A stretch of 56,762 bases of DNA from Candidatus Saganbacteria bacterium (GTDB lineage Bacteria > Margulisbacteria > WOR-1 > JAPLLA01). Shown here in pieces: positions 19,001-27,553 of this stretch. The notes under the pieces are model-generated. The model saw only the letters and a list, made by a program, of their open reading frames with translations, did no database searches and was not told the origin of the DNA. How positions within the stretch are numbered: position 1 is the stretch's first letter; every line of letters starts with the position of its first letter. A program made the translations under genes and the position numbers. The DNA lies in the NCBI GenBank assembly GCA_026387795.1, contig JAPLLA010000017.1:30642-87403 (forward strand), given 5' to 3'.

Positions 19001-19684
19001 ATGGATATGGTTAATATCCTTATTATTGAAGACGAAAAAGACATTGTAGAAGCAATTGAGTACAATCTTAAAAAAGAAGGCTTTAAGGTTTCCCATGCTT
19101 ACGATGGCCCAACCGGTCTCAAACTAGCTAAGGATAAAATCCCGGACCTGATCCTGCTTGATCTCATGCTCCCGGACATTTCCGGATTGGATATATGTAA
19201 AAGCTTAAAAAAAGAGACCCGTACTGCCAACATCCCGATTATTATCTTAACAGCCAAAGGGACTGAAGCAGACAAGATTGTAGGGTTAGAATTGGGAGCA
19301 GATGACTATATTACAAAGCCCTTTAGCATGAAAGAATTAATCACCAGGATCAGAACGATCCTGCGGCGCTATGGCCCTGCAGAAAAAACTTCAGAGAAAA
19401 TCCTTAAATTTGATGATTTAGAAATAAATCCAGACCGGCACGAAGTAAAGGTTGGCACCAAAAATGTGGAACTCACTGCAAAAGAATTTGCACTCCTAGA
19501 ACATCTTGCCAAAAACCCGGGTAGAATATACCGCCGAGAGGGACTTCTAGACACTGTCTGGGGAATAGAAGTAGCAATTGAAACCCGTACTGTGGACGTA
19601 CACATCCTCCGCTTGCGCGAAAAGCTGGGGAAAGCAGGGAAACACCTTCAAACCCTGCGCGGAGTAGGATATAAATTTGTCTAA
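19001..19684 (+). CDS. phoB/phoP: OmpR/PhoB-family response regulator
   Basis: Receiver DLILLDLMLPDISG, K at ITKPFSMKEL, winged-helix VDVHILRLREKLG; next to phoR-like and pst genes. Confidence 0.85.
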   Translation: MDMVNILIIEDEKDIVEAIEYNLKKEGFKVSHAYDGPTGLKLAKDKIPDLILLDLMLPDISGLDICKSLKKETRTANIPIIILTAKGTEADKIVGLELGADDYITKPFSMKELITRIRTILRRYGPAEKTSEKILKFDDLEINPDRHEVKVGTKNVELTAKEFALLEHLAKNPGRIYRREGLLDTVWGIEVAIETRTVDVHILRLREKLGKAGKHLQTLRGVGYKFV

Positions 19685-20813
19685 ATTTCCTTTTCTAATC
19701 ACCTTAACTTCAAAAATAGAGGCTTTAGAAAAAGCGCTCAAGGAAGCAGAGCAAAAGACAGCTGAAACCCTTTCTTTCCTAGAAACCCAGCGCGGCCTGG
19801 CAGGAACAATTTTAAAAAGCATGAACGAAGGAGTTTTGGCAGTTGATGAAAAAGGGAATATTGTTCTTGCCAATCCTGCAATAGAAAAAACTTTTACTGT
19901 AATTGAGCCTGAACTCTTGGGCAAAACCGTACGAGCAGGCCTGCGCAACAACGAAATCGCGGAACTGATCGAAGAAGTCGCAAAAGCAGGAAAAACCATA
20001 GAAAAGGAAATCAGCATTATTGTCCCTATTGAAAAAACTTTTGCAGCCATGGCTAGCCCACTTAAAGAAGGAGAAGAAAAGAAAGGCGTAGTTTGCGTTC
20101 TCCATGACATAACAGAAATAAGAAAACTTGAGCAATATCGCACAGAATTTGTCGCCAACGTCTCCCATGAGTTAAAAACCCCGCTTACCTCTATCCGCAG
20201 CTATGTAGAAACACTTTTAAACGGAGCAATTAATGACAAAGAACACAATTTGGTATTTTTACAAAAAATAGAAAAGCATGCTTTGAATTTATCCCAATTG
20301 ATCGAGGATATCCTTGAAATTTCGGGACTTGAATCAAAAGCTCAGCTAGGACCATTCGTTGAGATTGACTTAAAAAAGACAATCCAAAAAGCAATAGAAA
20401 CCATACATATTAAAGCAGACAAAAAGGGAATTGAAATAGAAAGAAAATGCGGTATAAGCGGAACTGTTTATGTTTTGGGAATTGAAGACCATCTTTACCG
20501 TGCAATCTTAAACTTATTGGACAATGCCGTTAATTACTCCTCTTCCGGAGGGAAAGTAACTGTCAGCTGCAGCCAAGATGGTAAAAAAATAAGCCTGTCT
20601 GTTGCAGATACTGGAATAGGAATACCTCCCGAACATCTCCCTCGTATTTTTGAGCGTTTTTACAGGGTAGACACAGCCAGATCCAGGGAGCTTGGAGGAA
20701 CTGGGCTTGGTCTTGCGATTGTTAAGCATGTGATGAATATACATAATGGGGAGGTAGAGGTCGCAAGCGAACAAGGCAAAGGAACTGTTTTTACGCTGAT
20801 TTTCCCCGGCTAA
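19677..20813 (+). CDS. phoR: PhoR-like PAS sensor histidine kinase without obvious membrane segment
   Basis: PAS, VSHELKTPLTSI H-box, N/G boxes GTGLGLAIVKHVMN. Confidence 0.85.
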   Translation: MSKFPFLITLTSKIEALEKALKEAEQKTAETLSFLETQRGLAGTILKSMNEGVLAVDEKGNIVLANPAIEKTFTVIEPELLGKTVRAGLRNNEIAELIEEVAKAGKTIEKEISIIVPIEKTFAAMASPLKEGEEKKGVVCVLHDITEIRKLEQYRTEFVANVSHELKTPLTSIRSYVETLLNGAINDKEHNLVFLQKIEKHALNLSQLIEDILEISGLESKAQLGPFVEIDLKKTIQKAIETIHIKADKKGIEIERKCGISGTVYVLGIEDHLYRAILNLLDNAVNYSSSGGKVTVSCSQDGKKISLSVADTGIGIPPEHLPRIFERFYRVDTARSRELGGTGLGLAIVKHVMNIHNGEVEVASEQGKGTVFTLIFPG

Positions 20814-20817
20814 AAAG

Positions 20818-20834
20818 TTTACATTCTGTTTACA
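20818..20834 (+). promoter_or_regulatory. Pho-box-like direct repeat TTTACA-N5-TTTACA
   Basis: 11-bp periodic direct repeat upstream of porin-pst genes. Confidence 0.55.
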
Positions 20835-20901
20835 TAGGCTTCACGAGGTTGTCGTCATCTTCTTCTAAGATAGCTATGATTAAGGTTAAAGGAGAATAAA
20901 A

Positions 20902-21519
20902 ATGAAAATATTTTTACGTTTATTTTTAATCCTCGCGGCTATTTCTGCAATAACTTTCCCTACTTTTGCCGGTACAGAGTTCTGGAACCTGGATACCTTT
21001 CAATTTTCACTACAGGAAAAAGTTAAATTCAATGTCATACCAGAGCTCCGCTGGAAGGACAACGCCACTAATTTTTATCTTTATCAGGTTTATCTGGGAC
21101 CGGTTTTTTCTATCAACAAGAATTTTGATTTTGCCGCTTACTATTTGCCCAAAAACAGCAAGAGCGGTACCACCTGGACTTTTTCTAACCTGGGGGTTTT
21201 GGACTTTATTTACAAAAACCCGGATTTTTACTCTTTTTCTGCCCGCAATCGCTTTGAATACGATTCCAGCAACGCAAACTTAAAATACCGCTGCCAGCTG
21301 CAGCTTAAAAACCAAGGCTGGTTTATTTCTGAAGAACCATTTTATAATTTTTCCAAGAACTTTATTGATGAAAACCGGGCTTCTTTTGGATACGGCTTTA
21401 AAGTAGTAAACAATTTTGAGGCTTACTTAGGATACATGCTCCGGTCCCAAAAATCCGTTTCCTTGGCAGACTGGACCAATACAGACGTTTGGTTTGTTAA
21501 CGCCAGCGTCAAATTTTAG
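20902..21519 (+). CDS. Putative small outer-membrane beta-barrel/porin in the Pho locus
   Basis: Signal peptide, amphipathic beta strands, C-terminal ...VNASVKF*. Confidence 0.6.
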   Translation: MKIFLRLFLILAAISAITFPTFAGTEFWNLDTFQFSLQEKVKFNVIPELRWKDNATNFYLYQVYLGPVFSINKNFDFAAYYLPKNSKSGTTWTFSNLGVLDFIYKNPDFYSFSARNRFEYDSSNANLKYRCQLQLKNQGWFISEEPFYNFSKNFIDENRASFGYGFKVVNNFEAYLGYMLRSQKSVSLADWTNTDVWFVNASVKF

Positions 21520-21543
21520 AAAGGGGATCTGTCGCGAAGAGTA

Positions 21544-21563
21544 CCCCAGACTTAAGTCTGGGG
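21544..21563. repeat. Perfect palindrome CCCCAGACTTAAGTCTGGGG between porin and pstS
   Basis: 20-bp inverted repeat. Confidence 0.8.
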
Positions 21564-21581
21564 AATATTCACGATTTTTTT

Positions 21582-22451
21582 ATGAGAAAAAACTATTTAT
21601 TAGTTAGCTGCGTAATAATCCTGGCCTGCTTTTTAGTGTTTAGCATAAGCAGCTGCGCCTCTCGCGGAAAAATCATCAAGATCACGGGCTCTGACACCAT
21701 GGTAAACCTAAGCGAATCGTGGGTAGAAAATTTCATGGCCATAAATCCTACTATCCCAATCGCAATTACGGGCGGAGGGTCTGGCACAGGGATCGCCTCC
21801 CTTATCAGTGGAACCACAGATATTGCACAATCGTCCAGATCCATTGAAAAAAAAGAGTTGGCCATTGCAAAAGAAAAAGGGATGACAGATATAAGAGAAT
21901 TTACCATGGGACACGATGGAATTGTAGTATCGGTCAACCCCAAAAACCCGATCAACCAGCTTACGGAACAACAACTTTCCAAAATCTTCCGCGGAGAAGC
22001 TAAAAACTGGAAAGAATTCGGCGGCAATAACATCAGAATAGTGGTTCTTTCGCGCGAAAGAAATTCTGGGACCCACGTATTCTTCTTGGAAAGAATCGTA
22101 AAGCTTGGAAAAAAGAAAGACCCTGCAGAATTTGGCAACACTGTACTCATGATGCCCTCTTCACAGGCAATTGTAGAAGAGATCAGGCAAAACCCCGGAG
22201 CAATAGGCTACTACGGACTGGGATATTTAACAGATAAGGAAAAAGCCCTAAAAATTGCAAAAAACGAAAAATCTCTCTATATAGGCCCAACCGTTAAAAC
22301 CATTTCAGACAGTATTTATCCAATCTCAAGACCGCTGTATTTTTATACTAACGGAGCGCCATCGGAAAATATTAAAAAATTCATAGCCTTTGCCTTGGGC
22401 CCAGAAGGACAGAAAATCGTTTTAGAAATGGGGTTTGTACCAGGCAAATGA
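21582..22451 (+). CDS. pstS: Phosphate-binding lipoprotein
   Basis: Lipobox-like ISSC, ITGSDTMVNL, GGGSGTGI, SRSIEKKE, RNSGTHVFF. Confidence 0.93.
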   Translation: MRKNYLLVSCVIILACFLVFSISSCASRGKIIKITGSDTMVNLSESWVENFMAINPTIPIAITGGGSGTGIASLISGTTDIAQSSRSIEKKELAIAKEKGMTDIREFTMGHDGIVVSVNPKNPINQLTEQQLSKIFRGEAKNWKEFGGNNIRIVVLSRERNSGTHVFFLERIVKLGKKKDPAEFGNTVLMMPSSQAIVEEIRQNPGAIGYYGLGYLTDKEKALKIAKNEKSLYIGPTVKTISDSIYPISRPLYFYTNGAPSENIKKFIAFALGPEGQKIVLEMGFVPGK

Positions 22452-23320
22452 AAGAATACTTTGAGTGGCTAATAGAAAACCTGATCCTTATTTGCGGCGT
22501 TATTTCTATCGTCTTTGTAATACTGATTTTTATCTTCCTGCTCAAAGAAGGGTCTGGCATATTTTCCCATACTTCGCTTACAGGTTTTATTTTTGGCAAA
22601 GACTGGTATCCAATTTCCGACCCTCCTAAATTCGGAATCCTCCCGCTGATTCTCGGATCTTTTATTGTAACTCTTGGAGCAATTATTATTGCAGTACCAC
22701 TGGGAATCGCTTCAGCAGTATTTCTATCAGAAGTTGTACCCAGAGGAATCGGAGACATCCTTAAGGCCATTATTGAACTACTGGCAGCTATTCCTTCCAT
22801 TGTCTTAGGTTTTATTGGCATTGTAATCCTCTCCCCTATCATTAAAAACATTTTTAACCTGCCAACAGGATTAACTGCTTTGGCTGGTTCTGTAATGCTT
22901 GCTTTTATGGCTTTGCCTACAATTGTAAGCATTATTGAAGACGCAATTAATTCCGTACCCAAAAGTTACCGCGAAGCCTCATACGCCATGGGCGCCACAA
23001 AATGGCAAACTATCCGCAGAGTAATTCTGCCAGCAGCATCTTCAGGGATACTTGCAGCTATTATGCTTGGGATAGGACGCGTGATAGGAGAAACTATGGC
23101 CGTGCTCATGATCACAGGAAATGCAGCAATAATTCCCACCTCGTTCCTCCAGCCTGTGCGCACCATGACTGCAACCATTGCAGCAGAAATGGGAGAAGTA
23201 ATCAGAGGAGATGCGCACTACCAGGCTTTGTTTGGCATTGGGATCGTATTGTTTATTATTACATTCTTAATTAACCTTGTTTCGGACCTCTTCTTGCATA
23301 AAAAAAGGGGGAAAGCCTAA
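22448..23320 (+). CDS. pstC: Phosphate ABC transporter permease
   Basis: EAA loop YREASYAMGATKWQTIRRVILPAASSGI; overlaps pstS by 4 nt. Confidence 0.93.
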   Translation: MKEYFEWLIENLILICGVISIVFVILIFIFLLKEGSGIFSHTSLTGFIFGKDWYPISDPPKFGILPLILGSFIVTLGAIIIAVPLGIASAVFLSEVVPRGIGDILKAIIELLAAIPSIVLGFIGIVILSPIIKNIFNLPTGLTALAGSVMLAFMALPTIVSIIEDAINSVPKSYREASYAMGATKWQTIRRVILPAASSGILAAIMLGIGRVIGETMAVLMITGNAAIIPTSFLQPVRTMTATIAAEMGEVIRGDAHYQALFGIGIVLFIITFLINLVSDLFLHKKRGKA

Positions 23321-24169
23321 ATGCTTGATCCAAGAAAAACAGAAAAAATAATGTTTACCTTATTCGGCCTGGCAACTGCCATTGTCATATTGCCGGTAAT
23401 AATTATTTGCGCTTTTATTTTCATCCAGGGACTTCCTGGAATTTCCCTGCAATTTCTGCTTGATATTCCAAGGCACGGGATGAAAGGGGGAGGAATTGCG
23501 CCTGCAATTGTAGGAACAATCTATCTGACCCTGGCTACTGCTGTTTTTTCTATCCCGCTTGGAGTTTTTGCCGCAGTTTATTTAACAGAATATGCGGGCG
23601 AACACTTTTTAAAAAGATTGATAGAAATCTCAATCGTAAATTTAGCCGGGGTCCCTTCCATTGTTTTTGGATTATTTGGTTTGGGCTTATTTGTAATCTT
23701 CCTTGGATTTGGTCCTTCGATCTTAGCAGGCGCATTAACTCTGGCAGTCATGACCATTCCGGTTATTATTACTGCTTCCAGAGAAGCTTTAACTTCTGTG
23801 CCTAAAACTTATCGGGAAGTAAGTCTATCGTTAGGCGCCACTAAGTGGCAAACTATCCGCCACATTGTACTTCCAAACGCAGCGCCAGGAATTATTACAG
23901 GAGCAATACTGGGATTATCGCGTGCTGCGGGAGAAACCGCCCCAATCCTATTTACTGTAGCAGCCTTTTATCTCCCCTATTTCCCAAATTCCGTATTTGA
24001 CCAAGCTATGGTGCTTCCATATCACATTTATGTACTGGCAACGCAGGTCCCTGGGGTCTCTCCTAAAATACAATACGGCACAGTATTGGTATTAGTCGGG
24101 TTGATATTGATCATGAACTTTTCTGCCGCATACTTGCGTGCAAAGTTTAGGAAGAGAAAAACATGGTAA
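23321..24169 (+). CDS. pstA: Phosphate ABC transporter permease
   Basis: YREVSLSLGATKWQTIRHIVLPNAAPGIITG. Confidence 0.93.
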   Translation: MLDPRKTEKIMFTLFGLATAIVILPVIIICAFIFIQGLPGISLQFLLDIPRHGMKGGGIAPAIVGTIYLTLATAVFSIPLGVFAAVYLTEYAGEHFLKRLIEISIVNLAGVPSIVFGLFGLGLFVIFLGFGPSILAGALTLAVMTIPVIITASREALTSVPKTYREVSLSLGATKWQTIRHIVLPNAAPGIITGAILGLSRAAGETAPILFTVAAFYLPYFPNSVFDQAMVLPYHIYVLATQVPGVSPKIQYGTVLVLVGLILIMNFSAAYLRAKFRKRKTW

Positions 24170-24957
24170 CATTAACAAATCCTAAATCCGAAACTCTAAA
24201 CTCTAAACAAAACATAAAAATTAAAACCAATAACTTGAAAATCTGGTACGGATCCCACCAGGTTATGCATGGGGTAAGTATTGATGTTTATGAAAATGAA
24301 ATTTTAGCTGCCATTGGCCCTGCTAATTCCGGTAAAACCAGTTTTCTAAAATGTATTAACCGCTTAAACGATCTAATTCCTCGTTCAAAAGTAGAGGGAG
24401 AAATCCTACTGGACGATAAAAACATCTATAAGCTCTCTGTCTCTTCGCTAAGAAAAAGAGTGGGCATGGTTTTTGCCCTGCCTTTGCCTCTTCCTTTAAC
24501 TATTTTTGACAATGTAGCTTACGGTCCCAGAATGCACGGAATAAAAGAAAAGAAGAAGCTTTCTGAAATAGTGGAAAGCAGCCTTCGTTCCTCTTCTTTG
24601 TGGGACGAAGTAAAGGACCGTTTAAATTCCCAAGCCATGAAGCTCTCCGGAGGTCAACAGCAAAGGCTTTGTATAGCCCGCACCCTGGCAGTAGAACCTG
24701 AAGTAATTCTTTACGACGAACCCTGTTCAGGGTTGGACCCTATTTCAACCTTAAAAGTTGAAGAAACCATGCGGGAGCTAAAATCCCGTTATACCCAAAT
24801 CCTGGTTACAAATAACGTAAAACAAGCGGCACGGGTTTCGGAGCGTACAGCTTTCTTTTTGATGGGTGAATTGATTGAGCTAGAAGAAACTGCCCAGCTC
24901 TTTACAGCTCCTAAAGATAAGCGTACAGACGATTATATTTCAGGGAGATTCGGTTAA
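24163..24957 (+). CDS. pstB: Phosphate ABC transporter ATPase, paralogue 1 (degenerate Q- and H-loops)
   Basis: GPANSGKTS Walker A, intact LSGGQQQRL, but VFALPLPLPL (no Q) and LVTNNVKQAAR (H to N). Confidence 0.9.
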   Translation: MVTLTNPKSETLNSKQNIKIKTNNLKIWYGSHQVMHGVSIDVYENEILAAIGPANSGKTSFLKCINRLNDLIPRSKVEGEILLDDKNIYKLSVSSLRKRVGMVFALPLPLPLTIFDNVAYGPRMHGIKEKKKLSEIVESSLRSSSLWDEVKDRLNSQAMKLSGGQQQRLCIARTLAVEPEVILYDEPCSGLDPISTLKVEETMRELKSRYTQILVTNNVKQAARVSERTAFFLMGELIELEETAQLFTAPKDKRTDDYISGRFG

Positions 24958-25713
24958 ATGAGTGAAAAAATTGAAATAAAAAAATTGAATCTTTTTTATG
25001 GCGATTTCCATGCCTTAATAGATGTAAACCTTGGCATACCAGAAAAAAGGGTAACCTCTATTATCGGGCCTTCGGGTTGCGGGAAATCAACCTTGCTTAG
25101 ATGCTTAAACAGGATGAACGATCTAGTAGAAGGAGTGCGCGTAACCGGATCGATTAAGATCGATAACATAGAAGTATGCAGCCCAAATACAGACCTTATT
25201 TCGCTTAGGCAAAAAGTCGGGATGGTTTTTCAGCGGCCAAACCCTTTTCCTCTATCTATTTTTGAGAACGTAGTCTATGGCCTGCGCATTAGCGGTACCA
25301 ATAAGCGCTCTGTTTTGGAAGAGGTTGCAGAAAAAAGCCTGTCCGAAGTCCTTCTTTTTGATGATTTAAAAGATAAGCTAAGCGATCCTGCCCTAGGACT
25401 AACCCTGGAGCAGCAACAAAAACTCTGCATTGCCAGGGTTATTGCCATGCGACCGGAAGTCATTCTTTTGGATGAACCCTGCTCCACACTGGACCCGATT
25501 GCAACCTTAAAGATTGAGGATTTAATGCAAATACTGAAAAAAGATTACTCTCTGGTAATTGTTACGCACAACATGCAGCAAGCTGCACGCGCTTCGGACA
25601 CAACCTGCTACATGCTTTTGGGAGAAATGATCGAATGCGGTGAAACCAAGGATATTTTCACTGCACCTAAAGATAAGCGCACAGAAGACTATATTTCCGG
25701 ACGTTTTGGATAA
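24958..25713 (+). CDS. pstB: Phosphate ABC transporter ATPase, paralogue 2 (degenerate signature motif)
   Basis: GPSGCGKST, VFQRPNPFP and VTHNMQQ intact, but signature reads LTLEQQQKL. Confidence 0.9.
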   Translation: MSEKIEIKKLNLFYGDFHALIDVNLGIPEKRVTSIIGPSGCGKSTLLRCLNRMNDLVEGVRVTGSIKIDNIEVCSPNTDLISLRQKVGMVFQRPNPFPLSIFENVVYGLRISGTNKRSVLEEVAEKSLSEVLLFDDLKDKLSDPALGLTLEQQQKLCIARVIAMRPEVILLDEPCSTLDPIATLKIEDLMQILKKDYSLVIVTHNMQQAARASDTTCYMLLGEMIECGETKDIFTAPKDKRTEDYISGRFG

Positions 25714-25783
25714 AAAGCTAGGATATAAATCCTCGCTTTTTTTGATAAGAAGAGATAAAATCTTAAGAAAGGGAGTGGCTTAA

Positions 25784-26452
25784 ATGATCCATCAAAATAG
25801 CTTGTTCGACACTGAATTGGGAGAATTAAAAGAAACCGTCTTAAAAATGGGAATATTGGTACAATCTTTGATCCAAAAATCGGTTGATTCACTGAAAAAT
25901 CAAGACCCAAAATTAGCTCAAAATGTTATTGATGATGATAAAAAGGTTGACCAATTGGAACTGGATATAGATGAAAAGTGCATTAACCTAATCGCCTTAA
26001 GAGAACCCAAAGCCACTGACCTCCGTTTTATCACCATGGCCATGCGGATTGGCACAGACCTGGAGCGTATTGGGGATCTGGCAGAAGACATTGCAGAACG
26101 AACCATAGAACTTGGCAACCAACCCTTAGTTAAGCCTTTAATAGATCTTCCTAAAATGGCACAGCTTGCACAAGAAGCCATTGCCCTGGCCTTGGATGCT
26201 TTTGTAACTTTAAATGTAGAAAAAGCCCGCCTGATTTGGGCAAAAGAAAAAGAAATGGACCAATTAAGAGATAAAGTACAAGAAGAGTTGGAAGAGATCA
26301 TGGCAAAAGACGCTTCTACAGTAAAGCGCGCCCTGCCACTCCTTCTTACTGCCAGGCACCTGGAGCGCATTTGCGACCACGCCACAAATATTGCAGAAGA
26401 TATTATCTATGTGGTGGAAGCCAGGGTAGTAAAACACCAGGGTAAATCGTAG
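25784..26452 (+). CDS. phoU: Phosphate transport system regulatory protein
   Basis: LREPKATDLRFITMAMRIGTDLERIGDLAEDIAER; ARHLERICDHATNIAEDIIYVVEAR. Confidence 0.93.
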   Translation: MIHQNSLFDTELGELKETVLKMGILVQSLIQKSVDSLKNQDPKLAQNVIDDDKKVDQLELDIDEKCINLIALREPKATDLRFITMAMRIGTDLERIGDLAEDIAERTIELGNQPLVKPLIDLPKMAQLAQEAIALALDAFVTLNVEKARLIWAKEKEMDQLRDKVQEELEEIMAKDASTVKRALPLLLTARHLERICDHATNIAEDIIYVVEARVVKHQGKS

Positions 26453-26476
26453 AAAGCCACGAAAGATTCAAAAGCG

Positions 26477-26555
26477 TTGGAAACCGGAGGCTAAATGCCT
26501 CGGTTTCCAAATAGCAATGTTCTGGAAACCGCGACATTCAGTCGCAGGTTTCCAG
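26477..26555. repeat. Twin-hairpin intergenic element (copy 2)
   Basis: TTGGAAACCGGAGGCTAAATGCCTCGGTTTCCAA (26477-26510) and CTGGAAACCGCGACATTCAGTCGCAGGTTTCCAG (26522-26555). Confidence 0.8.
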
Positions 26556-26627
26556 TGATCAGTAATAGTTAATTTTTTGAAGCTTTTTGTTTAATTTGGT
26601 CCGTTTTTTTGGTATGATTCTCTGGTT

Positions 26628-26876
26628 ATGTTTGAAGCAGCAATAAAAATTACCCTCAAAAAGACCGTTGCGGATCCACAAGGATTAACCGTAAAACATG
26701 CCCTGGAATCATTGGGCTTTAACAGTATTGCCAATGTATGGATGGGCAAATTTATCCGTATTACATTAAATGCAAAAGATAAGACTGAAGCAGAAGCAAA
26801 AGTGTCTGAAATGTGCAAAAAGCTTCTCTCTAACCCTATTATCGAAGACTTCTCATTCGAAGTGAGTAATGCCTAA
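26628..26876 (+). CDS. purS: Phosphoribosylformylglycinamidine synthase PurS subunit
   Basis: [25 protein letters not shown]; followed by purQ-purL. Confidence 0.92.
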   Translation: MFEAAIKITLKKTVADPQGLTVKHALESLGFNSIANVWMGKFIRITLNAKDKTEAEAKVSEMCKKLLSNPIIEDFSFEVSNA

Positions 26877-27553
26877 TGAAATTCGGCGTAGTCGTTTTTC
26901 CTGGTTCTAACTGCGATCACGACTGTTACCATGTTGTAAAAGAAGTACTAAAACAGCCGGTAGAATTCATTTGGCACAAAGAAACCAAGCTCGATAATTT
27001 TGATTGTCTCATCATCCCCGGGGGATTTAGTTACGGAGATTATTTAAGATGCGGAGCAATTGCACGCTTTTCTCCAATTATGGAAGAAGTAATTAAATTT
27101 GCAAACAAAGGCGGACTTGTAATCGGCATTTGCAACGGCTTCCAGGTCTTGCTTGAAGCAGGCCTTCTTCCAGGAGCAATGCTTAGAAACAAAAACCTCC
27201 ATTTCATCTGTAAATTCGTGGAATTAAAAGTAGAAAACACAGATACCCCTTTTAGCTCTGAATATAAAAAAGGACAAATTATCCGCATCCCTGTCGCGCA
27301 CAACGAAGGGAATTATTATATTGATGAAAAAGGACTCGCAGAACTAAAAAAGAACAACCAAATCGTTTTCCGCTACGTAGAAAATCCAAACGGAGCGCTT
27401 GATGACATTGCAGGGATTGTAAACAAAGAAAGAAACGTACTCGGCATGATGCCCCACCCTGAACGCTCCTCTGAAATAGAACTAACTTCCAAAGATGGGT
27501 TCCCAATTTTTGAATCCATTAGAAAGTGGCTAAAAGAACATGGTAAGTCCTGA
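26876..27553 (+). CDS. purQ: Phosphoribosylformylglycinamidine synthase, glutaminase subunit
   Basis: [46 protein letters not shown]. Confidence 0.95.
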   Translation: MKFGVVVFPGSNCDHDCYHVVKEVLKQPVEFIWHKETKLDNFDCLIIPGGFSYGDYLRCGAIARFSPIMEEVIKFANKGGLVIGICNGFQVLLEAGLLPGAMLRNKNLHFICKFVELKVENTDTPFSSEYKKGQIIRIPVAHNEGNYYIDEKGLAELKKNNQIVFRYVENPNGALDDIAGIVNKERNVLGMMPHPERSSEIELTSKDGFPIFESIRKWLKEHGKS

